From Marinifilaceae bacterium (lineage in GTDB: Bacteria; Bacteroidota; Bacteroidia; Bacteroidales; Marinifilaceae): DNA of 53,941 nt. A model generated the notes under the pieces. It saw only the letters and a program-made list of their open reading frames with translations. It was not told the origin of the DNA and did not search any database. This document shows positions 1-8,786 of this stretch, piece by piece. The stretch is from the NCBI GenBank assembly GCA_025210485.1, contig JAOARN010000155.1, positions 1 through 53,941 on the forward strand, read 5' to 3'. The position numbers and the translations under genes are program-made. Position 1 is the stretch's first letter; each line of letters begins with the position of its first letter.

Positions 1-129
1 CAAGTCTATAGAATTCCCAATTAGGATTCATAGAATTTATCAAAGCTTCTTTCTTGTCACTTTTAAATCCTTTTAATGTTTTTCTCTGGTAATAGCTTCT
101 TTTATATTCTTGGAGTGTGCAAAAATTTG
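1..129 (-). pseudogene. GIY-YIG endonuclease-like C-terminal remnant, frameshifted, cut by window edge
   Basis: Read on the minus strand, positions 129-84 encode a stretch containing KNIKEAITREK. Positions 83-1 in a different frame encode TLKGFKSDKKEALI followed by NSMNPNWEF. Joined, they match the C-terminal region I know from the small Bacteroidota GIY-YIG nucleases (a REK-LKG stretch, then a charged KK-ALI segment and a closing NPxW motif). The frame break lies in a run of five T on the plus strand (79-83), where one more base would restore the frame, and an in-frame stop (133-135) lies just upstream of the first part. The catalytic GIY-YIG half is absent. I read it as a decayed gene, and the end runs off the window. 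Confidence 0.5.
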
Positions 130-696
130 ATGTCAAGTTCAAGAAAAAGCATGAAATAGATTTTTTATACAAATTTAATTACTTGAAAAGATCAGAACAT
201 AATTAAAATCAATCATATAAGATAAGAGGAGTGTTAGAAAATGCAGGGTGATTTCTTTATAATTTTTGCATAGGCTAGCATACAGTCTTATCTAAAAAAG
301 TAGATTTCATATATCAGGCCTAATCTGATCTTATATAATAAAAGCCATTCAGGCAATTCTGAAATAAAAAGGAATAATGATATATCTTTCCTGAAAGGCA
401 TATATAAGCTAATCCCAATGCAACGAATTGGGATGAATAAGAATAAAGAAAAACGGCTGTAAGCCTGAAATAGCATTAAAAAATATTTTTCTAAATTAAA
501 CCACCGTGTAGTTATATTGATACTGAATATATCATTCTACTGAGGGAGCAGGAAAAATCACAACGGAATTTCAATTGAATATTCCTGATTTTTTATCTTG
601 AAAGAATAGAGGGAGGAGTTGGCAGATAATAAAGTTTGTGTGTTATGACTTCGAGTTTATGTTGTATGAGTTAGCTGTTTTGGATGTCTTTTTTGA
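130..696. other. Non-coding or decayed A/T-rich stretch
   Basis: About 570 bases without a credible gene. The only open frame (62 codons, minus strand, 288-476) encodes a Phe/Leu/Ile-rich peptide with no recognisable motif and is probably chance. An imperfect hairpin is visible around 548-594 (caggaa near the start, ttcctg near the end, followed by a short T run). It could be a weak terminator, but the pairing is poor. Confidence 0.4.
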
Positions 697-1488
697 TTAA
701 AAAATAATATCATAAGCATATCTAATAATCATAGTACAAACAATAAATAGAAATATATATCGAATAAACGTATTTCCTTTTTTAAGAGCTAACTTACTTC
801 CAATAATATTTCCAGTGATATTAGTAATTGCCATTAGAATAGCAATTTCAATTAAATAATCTCCCTGTTTTATAAAAACTATAAGTGCCGAAATATTCGT
901 TATGCAATTAACTAATTTAGCATAAGCCGATGCTTGCACAAAATCAAAGCCTAGTATAAGGACAAATCCTAAAACAAAGAAACTTCCAGTGCCAGGTCCA
1001 AAAAAGCCATCGTAAAAACCAACCACAAAACCAATAATACAAGCATATATTAATTGTTTTGATATTTTAAGTTCCTTGCTTTGACTAGAACCTAAATCTT
1101 TTTTTATAAAAGTATAGATCGCTATGCCGATAAGAATAATAAGCACTAACGGTTTTAAGCTATCCGCATTTATATAAGATACAGTTTTTGCCCCAAGATA
1201 GGAGGCTGTAAAAGCAGAGATACAAATACCGATTAAAAGTTTATAGTTAAATTTTACTTTTTTTGAATATTGTAATGCAGCAACACTTGTCCCCGATAAT
1301 GCAGCTATTTTATTTGTGCCAAAAAGACTTGGTAAATTTGTGTTAGGAAAGTTTATAAGTAGAGCTGGAATTTGAATTAAACCACCACCTCCAACTATGG
1401 CATCTATAAAACCTGCAATAAATCCAAGAATTGCTAATGAAATCACACAAAAGAGTGAATAATCCGAAAAAACTTCGCTTAAATACAT
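697..1488 (-). CDS. TauE/SafE (TSUP) family membrane permease
   Basis: A 263-residue, highly hydrophobic protein with about eight predicted membrane helices, the usual size for the TSUP family. The N-terminal half has the family signature GFIDAIVGGGGLIQIPALL, and the second half has the matching repeat VVGFYDGFFGPGTGSF, so the internal two-fold repeat is visible. The family exports or imports small sulfur-containing or organic anions (sulfite, sulfoacetate and similar) across the inner membrane. The substrate cannot be told from sequence. The gene is alone on this strand next to a hypothetical lipoprotein gene with no pathway neighbour. The family call is firm; any substrate name would be a guess. 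Confidence 0.88.
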   Translation of the reverse strand: MYLSEVFSDYSLFCVISLAILGFIAGFIDAIVGGGGLIQIPALLINFPNTNLPSLFGTNKIAALSGTSVAALQYSKKVKFNYKLLIGICISAFTASYLGAKTVSYINADSLKPLVLIILIGIAIYTFIKKDLGSSQSKELKISKQLIYACIIGFVVGFYDGFFGPGTGSFFVLGFVLILGFDFVQASAYAKLVNCITNISALIVFIKQGDYLIEIAILMAITNITGNIIGSKLALKKGNTFIRYIFLFIVCTMIIRYAYDIIF

Positions 1489-1493
1489 TTATT

Positions 1494-1507
1494 GTTGTGT
1501 GCAGTTA
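1494..1507 (+). repeat. 14-bp repeat, left copy of an inverted pair
   Basis: The sequence gttgtgtgcagtta abuts the stop codon of the neighbouring lipoprotein gene. An inverted copy with one mismatch lies at 2245-2258, on the other side of the same gene. The pair therefore frames a single-gene segment of roughly 760 bp. See the finding on a possible cassette. Confidence 0.5.
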
Positions 1508-2122
1508 TTAATGCCATGAAATACTATTAATCACCATTGAAACCATAACCGTTATATCTTCTTTTTCTGAGATTTCTTTAGCATATTGTTCTGCTTCATC
1601 ATATGACTCCCATAAATAAGAATAAATGCTTGCATCTTTAGTGTTTTTCAGCACAGAATATGATTCAATATCTCTTTTCCAATCGGTTACAAAGGTTTTT
1701 CGCTTTTTGTTAGAATAGAGGTAGTATCGACCGTTAATCTCACTCTTTGAATCATTGAGTTTTTCATAATCCCATGTTTTTATTGCCTTACCATCATTAA
1801 CAAAGCAAATCTTTTGGCAAATTATAATGGTTTTGTATCCCATTGGGATCTTTTCACTCAAAGTATCAATACTAAAATCATCTAAGTTGTCAGTTAGATT
1901 TGTAAATCCATTAGCATCTATAAAATACCTATCGTCAGATGTCACATCAAATGGATTGGATTTGTTTTCTGGAAAATCATAGGTTATTACGGGCAGTTCC
2001 ATTTCATTAGTTTTTATAATTCCTTGTGTATTGCTCTGATTAGTCTGTGTTTTACAACTTAAAAAAGATAGTAAAGTCAATAAGTAGATAATCTTAATTT
2101 TCGGCTTCATGTATTTATTCAT
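1508..2122 (-). CDS. Putative lipoprotein of unknown function
   Basis: An exported protein of about 204 residues. I place the start at the ATG at 2122, which gives a classical lipoprotein signal: a Lys-rich n-region, a hydrophobic core and the lipobox LSFLSC. The frame stays open to an ATG at 2170, which would bury the signal peptide, and a second internal ATG lies at 2110. The mature part is polar, begins with a low-complexity TQTNQSNTQ linker, and contains YYLYSNKKRKTF and a Glu/Tyr-rich C-terminal helix. I recognise no domain. The gene stands alone between inverted 14-bp repeats, which suggests it may have been acquired as a unit. It could be any periplasm-facing lipoprotein. Confidence 0.7.
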   Translation of the reverse strand: MNKYMKPKIKIIYLLTLLSFLSCKTQTNQSNTQGIIKTNEMELPVITYDFPENKSNPFDVTSDDRYFIDANGFTNLTDNLDDFSIDTLSEKIPMGYKTIIICQKICFVNDGKAIKTWDYEKLNDSKSEINGRYYLYSNKKRKTFVTDWKRDIESYSVLKNTKDASIYSYLWESYDEAEQYAKEISEKEDITVMVSMVINSISWH

Positions 2123-2244
2123 AGTCAATCTGTTCTTTTGAATTGTTCCAATTATTTGAGCATAATTCAACTAGATTTTCCAATTCTTTATCATTGTAAT
2201 ATTATTCTAGCTCAATCATTTTCGACCGGCTTTTTCTCCCGGAC

Positions 2245-2258
2245 TAATTGCACACAAC
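2245..2258 (-). repeat. 14-bp repeat, right copy of an inverted pair
   Basis: The plus strand reads taattgcacacaac, the inverse of the copy at 1494-1507 with one mismatch. It continues into cgttgataatatgcggc. The sequence around it (2221-2300) is locally more G/C-rich than its surroundings, as expected for a mobile or recombination-related element. Confidence 0.45.
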
Positions 2259-2412
2259 GTTGATAATATGCGGCGTTTGGCACTTCAAAGCTCAAAAGTA
2301 TCAAACCGCTATATATTTTATTAAATGTTACCATGCTCAAATTTAGCACGATCTGCCAAATGACCTATATTTTGAATATAAATCTAGAATACTGCTCAAA
2401 TATCATAAAAAA

Positions 2413-2439
2413 AAGGTGTAAGAAAAAATCTTACACCTT
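2413..2439 (-). terminator. Intrinsic terminator of the rnf operon
   Basis: A perfect 10-bp stem (aaggtgtaag with cttacacctt, loop of seven) ends 24 bases downstream of the rnfA stop codon. On the minus strand it is followed by a run of T, the expected layout for factor-independent termination of the rnf transcript. Confidence 0.88.
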
Positions 2440-2463
2440 TATGTTTATAATAAAATATGATAA

Positions 2464-3039
2464 TTATTTTACTAAGCCTGAAAATCCCATAAATGCCATT
2501 GCAAGAAGTCCTGCAACAATTAAAGCCGCAGGAGTTCCTTTCATTCCCTTTGGCAGATTTATAAGATCTAGATGTTCTCTCAATCCTGCAAATAAAACCA
2601 GTGCAAGACCAAATCCAAGTGCAGATGCAGAGGAATAAACTACAGATTCAAGTAGTCCGTAATTTTTCTTAATAGCCAATATTGCTATACCTAAAATAGC
2701 ACAGTTGGTTGTAATCAAAGGTAAGAATACACCTAATGCTTGATATAAAGCAGGACTAACTTTCTTTAAAATAATTTCAACTAATTGAACCAATGATGCA
2801 ATTACAAGAATAAAAGTAATGGTTTGCATAAAGCCAATATTATATACCTCAAGTACATAATGTTGAATTAAATAAGTTACAATAGTTGCAATTACCATAA
2901 CAAAGGTAACAGCTCCTGTCATACCAACAGCTGTAGATACTTTTTTTGATACTCCTAGGAAAGGACAAATACCTAAAAACTGCATTAAGACAACATTGTT
3001 AACCAATATTGCCGATATTAATATCAATAAATATTCCAT
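2464..3039 (-). CDS. rnfA: Rnf complex membrane subunit RnfA
   Basis: A 191-residue integral membrane protein with six helices. It is one of the two homologous subunits (RnfA and RnfE) that form the antiparallel membrane core of the Rnf complex. This complex couples electron flow between reduced ferredoxin and NAD+ to Na+ or H+ transport. Family marks are [18 protein letters not shown] near the N-terminus and the mid-protein segment [12 protein letters not shown], with the conserved Cys residues that hold a buried Fe-S centre between RnfA and RnfE. It is last in rnfBCDGEA and lies 6 bases after rnfE. Length is normal for the family. Confidence 0.95.
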   Translation of the reverse strand: MEYLLILISAILVNNVVLMQFLGICPFLGVSKKVSTAVGMTGAVTFVMVIATIVTYLIQHYVLEVYNIGFMQTITFILVIASLVQLVEIILKKVSPALYQALGVFLPLITTNCAILGIAILAIKKNYGLLESVVYSSASALGFGLALVLFAGLREHLDLINLPKGMKGTPAALIVAGLLAMAFMGFSGLVK

Positions 3040-3045
3040 GTCTGA

Positions 3046-3630
3046 TTATACTTTTCTGATTTTGTTAATAAAAGCGATTAAATATCCTAAGGCTATAAAT
3101 GCCCCTGGAGGAAGAATTAGAATTAACATTCCAAATCCTTCTGGGAAAATTCCCAATCCAAATATTTTACCGCTTCCAAAAAATTCGCGAACACTTCCAA
3201 GCATAGTCAATGCCATTGCAAAGCCTAAACCCATACTTAAGCCATCAATTATAGATGGAATCACCTTATTCTTTGAAGCAAATGCTTCTGCACGACCTAA
3301 AACCACACAGTTTACTACTATCAGTGGAATAAATACACCTAATTGCTCATGTAGAGCTGGCACGTAGCCCGCCATCAATAAATCTACCATAGTCACAAAT
3401 GATGCGATGATTACGATAAATGATGGAATCTTTACCTTCTCTGGAATTTGTGATGCAACTAGAGATATAACTATATTTGACATTATTAACACGAAGGTTG
3501 TTGCCAAACCCATAGCCATCCCATTTATTGCTGATGAGGTCACTCCTAATGCTGGACACATACCTAGCAAAAGAGTGAAAACAGCATTTTCTCTAAAGAA
3601 GCCTTTTGTTAAATTTTCTATATTTGTCAT
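3046..3630 (-). CDS. rnfE: Rnf complex membrane subunit RnfE
   Basis: A 194-residue membrane protein, paralogous to RnfA. The shared pattern is FTLLLGMCPALGVTSSA near residue 20 and LIVVNCVVLGRAEAFASKN in the middle, the second stretch distinguishing RnfE from RnfA. Its start codon overlaps the rnfG stop by one base, so the two are probably translationally coupled. It sits in the membrane and pairs with RnfA in the ion-translocating core. An NqrD origin is unlikely, because the neighbours include RnfB and RnfC rather than NqrA and NqrF. Confidence 0.94.
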   Translation of the reverse strand: MTNIENLTKGFFRENAVFTLLLGMCPALGVTSSAINGMAMGLATTFVLIMSNIVISLVASQIPEKVKIPSFIVIIASFVTMVDLLMAGYVPALHEQLGVFIPLIVVNCVVLGRAEAFASKNKVIPSIIDGLSMGLGFAMALTMLGSVREFFGSGKIFGLGIFPEGFGMLILILPPGAFIALGYLIAFINKIRKV

Positions 3631-4319
3631 TATTCTTGCCCTCCTTCTTTTTGAAGTTTCACATATTGGTCATAGGCTTTTTGAATAGCATCTAAGAATG
3701 CCCTAGATGAAATGGTTGCAGCTGTAATTGCTTCTATTTCGCCTCCGTCCTTACTTACCGTGAAATTACATTTGCTCGGATTTTTTCCTATTACTACTTT
3801 AGGATTATCTGACTGGGATGAATTTTCTTCTTCTTTTGAGATCAATCCTAGTGATAAACCTATCTTTTCACATAAAGTCAATTCTACTTTTGATGGATCT
3901 ACTGGTTTAAACCAATCTACCATCTTAGTACCTAGCCCTGGGGTTTCTTTATGTTCAAGTATTGAATAGTTGTAGATATTACCATCAGGAGTAAATCCTA
4001 CCATCAACCAAATATCTCCTGAAAATCCTTTGGATGTAAATGTTTTTACAGCGGTTCCAACCAATTTACCATTTAGCTTTGCTGGATAAAACTCTATTGT
4101 TTTTCCCTCTATCTCTATTGTTTTGATTTCTTTAGCAGGATCATTGTCAAATTTTGGAACCACCTGATTTATCGCTTTTAGCTTTTTGGCTAATTTGGCA
4201 TTCTCAATAGGCTCCTTAGTTAATTCATACAAGCCTCCTAAAGCTGATGCAGCTACTAGTGTTACCACGAATAACACTAATACCATATTTTTGAAATTCG
4301 ATTCTATTTTTGCTCCCAT
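3630..4319 (-). CDS. rnfG: Rnf complex FMN-binding subunit RnfG
   Basis: A 229-residue subunit with one N-terminal membrane helix (about residues 11-30) and a periplasmic FMN-binding domain. Family marks are LEHKETPGLGTKM in the middle and the flavin-attachment region EAITAATISS near the C-terminus. By homology the Thr at about position 202 would carry covalent FMN, attached by an ApbE-type transferase not present here. A polar insertion of about 25 residues (EEENSSQSDNPK) precedes the C-terminal part. It lies between rnfD and rnfE with almost no spacing. Confidence 0.93.
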   Translation of the reverse strand: MGAKIESNFKNMVLVLFVVTLVAASALGGLYELTKEPIENAKLAKKLKAINQVVPKFDNDPAKEIKTIEIEGKTIEFYPAKLNGKLVGTAVKTFTSKGFSGDIWLMVGFTPDGNIYNYSILEHKETPGLGTKMVDWFKPVDPSKVELTLCEKIGLSLGLISKEEENSSQSDNPKVVIGKNPSKCNFTVSKDGGEIEAITAATISSRAFLDAIQKAYDQYVKLQKEGGQE

Positions 4320-4321
4320 AA

Positions 4322-5317
4322 TTATTTTCTTTTTTCGCCAAAGCGCTTAGGTTTAACATAGACATTAATCAAAGGAACAAAGGCATTCATTATCAAAATT
4401 GCAAACGAAACCCCTTCTGGATAAGCACCAAATACACGAATTAGAACAGAAAGGAAACCTATACCAATACCGTATATTATCATACCCTTATTGCTCATTG
4501 GCGAGGTAACATAGTCTGTTGCCATAAATATTGCACCTAATAAAAGTCCACCAGTAAGTATATGGAATAATGGTCCTGCATACTGGTCTGGATTGGCAAG
4601 ATGTAAAATTCCAGCAAATAGAGCTGCTGAGGCGATAACTGATACTGGTATATGCCATGTTATTATCTTGCGTATCAGCATATATGCTAATCCTAATAAT
4701 AAGGCAATTCCTGCAACTTCACCTAATGATCCGCCCATGTTTCCAAGAAACATATCTGTCATACTTGGTAATTTCCCCATAAGTTCGGATAATGGTTTGC
4801 CTGCACTTAATCCTTCTTTGATAAATGCTAATGGTGTTGCGCCAGTCTCGGCATCTAAGTAGGAGGTGTCGAAACCTTTTGCTATAGGCCAGCTAGTCAT
4901 TTGAACAGGGAAGGAGATAAGTAAGAAAACACGTCCGACCAATGCTGGATTGAAAACATTATTTCCTAATCCTCCAAAACTCATTTTTCCTATACCTATA
5001 GAAACCAATGCTCCTATCAAAATAATCCAAATAGGAAGACTTGATGGGACATTAAATGCTAATAGAATTCCTGTTATCAAAGCCGAACCATCCTTGATTT
5101 GTGGCTCTACCTTTAGCAGGTATTTCTGTATTGTATATTCGAACAGATAACAGGCAGCTACTGATGTTAAAGTAACAATGATAGCGCCTAGTCCGAAATA
5201 AAAGAATGAAAATAACATAGCTGGTAGCATTGCTATAACCACTCCATACATGTTTTTTTCTATGCTATCCCCACTATGGATATGTGGCGATGGCGAGACT
5301 AATATCTTAGTATTCAT
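4322..5317 (-). CDS. rnfD: Rnf complex FMN-binding membrane subunit RnfD
   Basis: A 331-residue polytopic membrane protein starting with the family-typical SPSPHIHSGDSIEKNMYGV. It contains the covalent-FMN site AETGATPLAF, with the candidate flavin-bearing Thr at about position 161, and the segment GGLGNNVFNPALVGRV typical of RnfD/NqrB. With RnfG it passes electrons across the membrane. Only 2 bases separate it from rnfG, and 40 from rnfC. Confidence 0.95.
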   Translation of the reverse strand: MNTKILVSPSPHIHSGDSIEKNMYGVVIAMLPAMLFSFFYFGLGAIIVTLTSVAACYLFEYTIQKYLLKVEPQIKDGSALITGILLAFNVPSSLPIWIILIGALVSIGIGKMSFGGLGNNVFNPALVGRVFLLISFPVQMTSWPIAKGFDTSYLDAETGATPLAFIKEGLSAGKPLSELMGKLPSMTDMFLGNMGGSLGEVAGIALLLGLAYMLIRKIITWHIPVSVIASAALFAGILHLANPDQYAGPLFHILTGGLLLGAIFMATDYVTSPMSNKGMIIYGIGIGFLSVLIRVFGAYPEGVSFAILIMNAFVPLINVYVKPKRFGEKRK

Positions 5318-5357
5318 TTTTTAAAAAATTAATTTTTTAATGTACTGACTATGTATT

Positions 5358-6692
5358 CTATTCTGTTTTGCGTGATCGCATAATTTGACCAACTTTTGCT
5401 TTACTCAATCGAATATAGTCAAGTAAAGGGCGATTTGCAGGACAAGTATAGCTGCATGAACCACATTCGATACAATCCATTACAACTTCCTGTTCTAAAC
5501 GCTCCCAGTTTTTTCGCTCAGCCAATACCATCATTAAATGAGGCTCCATTCCCATAGGGCATGCTGAGACGCATTTTCCACATCGGATACATGCTTTTGA
5601 TTCGCCACGTTTGGTGTCTTGCTCATTTAATAATAAAATACCAGAACTTCCTTTTGTTAAAGGAGCTTCGTCAGTGTTTAATGCTTTACCCATCATTGGA
5701 CCACCGCCAACTATTTTTACAGTATTTTCTGGTTTGCCGCCTGCTGCTTCTATCAAATCTTTTACTGGTGTTCCTATTCGGAATCTCCAGTTGGATGGTT
5801 TTTCTAAAGATTTACCTGTTACAGTAACAATACGGTCTATAAGCGGTTTGTTTTTTTGAACAGCTTCGTAGACAGCGAAGGCAGTACCCACATTTTGAAC
5901 AACGGCTCCAACCTCTATAGGTAATGCACCTGAGGGAACCTCTCTGTTCATTGTGGCTGCAATCAATTGTTTTTCTCCGCCTTGAGGATATTGAGTCTTA
6001 AGTGGACATACTTCTATTCCTTGGTGGCTTTTGCATATATCACTTAAGTGTTTAATTGCGTCAGGTTTGTTGTTCTCTATGCCAATAATAGCTTTGTCAA
6101 CTCCAATGCCTTTCATCAAAACCTGAATGCCGACTATAATCTCTTCTCCTTTTTCCATCATTAATTGATGATCCGAGGTAAGGTACGGCTCACATTCTAC
6201 AGCATTAATAACAAGTACTTCGGCTGTTTTGCCTGGAGGTACCGAAAGTTTTACATGTGAAGGGAAGGTTGCACCACCTAGTCCAACAATACCTGCATCT
6301 GCTACTTTCTTCGATATTTCTTCTTTGCTGTATTTTATCTCTGAGATTAAATCATTTGAAGTATCTATATCTTCTAACCATTCGTCTCCATCAACTTTAA
6401 TTATTATAGCCTTGCGTTTAAAGCCGCTAGAATCCATTACTTCATCAATTTTGAATACTGTTCCTGAAACTGATGAATGGATATTGGCTGATATAAACCC
6501 ACCCGACTTTGCTATTAGTTGACCAACTTTGACTGTATCATTCTTTTTTACAATAGCAGTAGCCGGAGCACCAATATGCTGAGATAGGGGAATACTAACC
6601 ATTTGTGGTATTGGCAATTCCTGGATTGCGCTTTTAGCAGAAAGTTTGTTTTCTGCTGGATGAATACCACCAATTGAGAATGTTTTTAACAC
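5358..6692 (-). CDS. rnfC: Rnf complex NADH/FMN/Fe-S subunit RnfC
   Basis: A 444-residue cytoplasmic subunit homologous to the NuoF-type NADH-binding subunits. The N-terminal GIHPAENKLSA and the biotinyl-lipoyl-like fold (to about residue 90) are followed by the flavin/NADH region with GLGGATFPSHVKL. The C-terminal part has two 4Fe-4S motifs, CIRCGKCVSACPMG and CIECGSCSYTCPANRPLLDYI. It lacks the long Ala/Lys-rich C-terminal tail of enterobacterial RnfC, as is usual outside the Proteobacteria. Its role is electron exchange with NAD+ at the cytoplasmic face. Confidence 0.96.
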   Translation of the reverse strand: MLKTFSIGGIHPAENKLSAKSAIQELPIPQMVSIPLSQHIGAPATAIVKKNDTVKVGQLIAKSGGFISANIHSSVSGTVFKIDEVMDSSGFKRKAIIIKVDGDEWLEDIDTSNDLISEIKYSKEEISKKVADAGIVGLGGATFPSHVKLSVPPGKTAEVLVINAVECEPYLTSDHQLMMEKGEEIIVGIQVLMKGIGVDKAIIGIENNKPDAIKHLSDICKSHQGIEVCPLKTQYPQGGEKQLIAATMNREVPSGALPIEVGAVVQNVGTAFAVYEAVQKNKPLIDRIVTVTGKSLEKPSNWRFRIGTPVKDLIEAAGGKPENTVKIVGGGPMMGKALNTDEAPLTKGSSGILLLNEQDTKRGESKACIRCGKCVSACPMGMEPHLMMVLAERKNWERLEQEVVMDCIECGSCSYTCPANRPLLDYIRLSKAKVGQIMRSRKTE

Positions 6693-6721
6693 TATATATT
6701 CTCTTTTAAATTATCGTACAA

Positions 6722-7606
6722 TTATTTATCTAATTTTATGTCTGAATTTCCTTTTGGCTTAGCCGGCTCTATCGGAGTTTTTGGCTTTTTAGCTGGAAAA
6801 TTCACCTCATGAATAGCTCCTGTTGGACATACAGCTACACACTTACGACATAATTTACACTTAGAGAAATCAATATAAGCTAAATTGTTTTCAATTGTGA
6901 TTGCATCAAAAGGGCATTCTTTGGCACATTTAGTACAACCAATACAAGCAGCCGAGCAAGCTTTTTTTGCTGCAGCTCCTTTGTCTTTGTTTACACAAGA
7001 AACAAAGATTCGGCGATTCTTAGGTCCCTTCTTGCGCAATTCGATGATATTGTTTGGACATGTGTTTACACATGCTCCACATGCAACACATTTTTCTTCA
7101 TCAATAACTGGTAGTCCAGTCTCTTTATCCATATACATGGCATCAAAAGCACAAGATTCAACACATTCGCCAAGGCCTAAACAGCCATGCGCGCAATTTG
7201 TTTCTCCAGAATACAAAGAAGCTGCAATCGAACAAGATTCTGCACCGTCATAGCTGTTATGCTTTGGCCTATTGGCACATGTTCCATTACAGCGAACTAC
7301 TGCAATTTTTGGTTCTGCAGCAGTAACAGCATGTCCCAAAATCTCACCTACTTTGCTCATCACAGCATTTCCTCCTGCTGGACAATTGTAGCCCGAAATG
7401 TCTTCGGCGTTAACCAAGGCTTCAGCAAAGCCTCTACAACCTGGGAAGCCGCATCCACCACAATTAGCTGATGGGAGTACTTCTTCTACCTGATCGATGC
7501 GAGGGTCCTCATACACCTTAAACTTTTGTGCAACAAAATATAGAATCACAGCAGCTGTAACTCCTATTGCGCACAATGCAACAATGGTAATTAGTATTAC
7601 ACTCAT
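6722..7606 (-). CDS. rnfB: Rnf complex ferredoxin-type subunit RnfB (long, multi-cluster form)
   Basis: A 294-residue protein with an N-terminal membrane anchor (residues 3-27), then the RnfB signature [17 protein letters not shown] for one 4Fe-4S cluster. A series of ferredoxin motifs follows: [46 protein letters not shown] and [16 protein letters not shown]. The number of Cys groups indicates more clusters than in the short E. coli RnfB, as in the Bacteroides and clostridial forms. It is the likely entry point for electrons from reduced ferredoxin. It ends in a Pro/Lys-rich tail. First gene of the rnf set, 76 bases after the RseC-like gene. Confidence 0.95.
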   Translation of the reverse strand: MSVILITIVALCAIGVTAAVILYFVAQKFKVYEDPRIDQVEEVLPSANCGGCGFPGCRGFAEALVNAEDISGYNCPAGGNAVMSKVGEILGHAVTAAEPKIAVVRCNGTCANRPKHNSYDGAESCSIAASLYSGETNCAHGCLGLGECVESCAFDAMYMDKETGLPVIDEEKCVACGACVNTCPNNIIELRKKGPKNRRIFVSCVNKDKGAAAKKACSAACIGCTKCAKECPFDAITIENNLAYIDFSKCKLCRKCVAVCPTGAIHEVNFPAKKPKTPIEPAKPKGNSDIKLDK

Positions 7607-7682
7607 AGATCAATGATTTAAAAGTATTCTTTTTACGGAATACTCTTTTGTTATTATTCTTTAGTATTATTTTGTTTTCGAC

Positions 7683-8108
7683 TTAATAATATATTTTCTC
7701 TATTACGAATTCAAAATTCTTTTTGATTTTATTTTTAAATAAGTAAAGTCCAGTATAGTATGGGATTAAAAGAATTAAAGATGCTAAGCCTGATTGTAGT
7801 TCATCCTCTGTGATTAGCAATGTCAGTATAAGACATAAAAATACCAGTATAAATGGTAGAACATAGCCTAGGAATAGAGCGTACCAGCCCAATGATTCTT
7901 TGTAAACTACATTAACCTCTTCTCCAATCTCAAAATTCTTACCGTAATTAATAATGTCAATTATTTTTTCTTTTGAATCAGACATGGTGCAGGCTGATTT
8001 TGCATGACAACCTGAACATGCTGATTTTGCTATAATTGAAACTTTTATTTTTTCTTCTTTGATATCGACAATTTTACCCTTGTGGTTTATGTTTTTCTCT
8101 TTTCCCAT
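7683..8108 (-). CDS. SoxR-reducing system RseC/MucC-like membrane protein
   Basis: I place the start at the ATG at 8108 because family members begin just before the conserved GKIVDI stretch. An upstream in-frame ATG at 8153 would add 15 residues. The N-terminal cytoplasmic part has the Cys motif SACSGCHAKSACTM, and the middle has EIGEEVNVVYKES. Two membrane helices follow, separated by a short loop, then a basic tail. RseC-type proteins are commonly encoded next to rnf genes, and in E. coli they act with Rnf in reducing SoxR. Here it precedes rnfB on the same strand and may be cotranscribed with it. Its exact role in Bacteroidota is not clear from sequence. Confidence 0.85.
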   Translation of the reverse strand: MGKEKNINHKGKIVDIKEEKIKVSIIAKSACSGCHAKSACTMSDSKEKIIDIINYGKNFEIGEEVNVVYKESLGWYALFLGYVLPFILVFLCLILTLLITEDELQSGLASLILLIPYYTGLYLFKNKIKKNFEFVIEKIYY

Positions 8109-8153
8109 TTCCTTTTCCAACTTAGAAGAATTAATTTTTGCTTTTATAAGCAA

Positions 8154-8786
8154 AGTTGTTGTGTGTTTAAAATCAGCAATATAAACATTTTGATTTGTTG
8201 TAATTGATACTGATTTTTAGTTTGATTAAATTTGTGCTAAATAACACATGTCAACAAAAATAACACTTTAAGCCTATTGGTATTCATGACTTAGCTTATT
8301 TAGATGCTGTTTAAATAAAATAAATTTCCGTTTTTGTAATCTCGAGATTACAATTGATAATGGATTAAGTATTTATAAGCTTTTAACTAATACATCGCTC
8401 TTATTTGGAATGAGTATAAATTTCATGCATACTAGTTTGTTTTATTGATTTTATGATCTGTTTGTATTTGTTGTTTTTCAATTTTATTGTTTAGTATTTT
8501 AAATATTCCTTCCTTAAAGAAGCTTATATATGTATTTCTTATTGCTTGTTATAATGTTTTTTAGCTTAGTCTAAATTCGTTTTTGTCATATCGATTTCTG
8601 CTAATAATATGATAAGTTGGTTTTTGTGTGTGTAGGAAACTGACGTTGGTTTATGTTAGGTATGTTAAATCATGTTAAGCTATTGCGGATCTGTTTTTGT
8701 TTTGTTATATGAATAGTTTGGTTTTAATTTATGTTTTATAATATAATTATATTAAGTTTGTTTTAGATTCTTAAAAATTTTAAAAA
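8154..8786. other. Divergent intergenic region, no gene seen
   Basis: About 630 A/T-rich bases between the divergent RseC-like gene (minus) and the gene at 8787 (plus). There is no coding-like frame. A Bacteroidota-type -7 box (taagtttg) occurs at 8753-8760, 26 bases before the plus-strand ATG. It has no well-placed -33 TTG and is only a candidate. Another TAnnTTTG match at 8227-8234 faces a region without a gene. The promoter of the rseC/rnf unit must also lie here, but I could not identify it with confidence. Confidence 0.5.

Noticed and set aside
288..476. 62-codon minus-strand ORF
   Set aside because: Phe/Leu/Ile-rich translation without motif, in an A/T-rich region next to decayed sequence; probably chance.
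2333..2638. 101-codon plus-strand ORF over the rnf terminator and rnfA
   Set aside because: Antisense shadow of rnfA and of the terminator hairpin, with low-quality translation.
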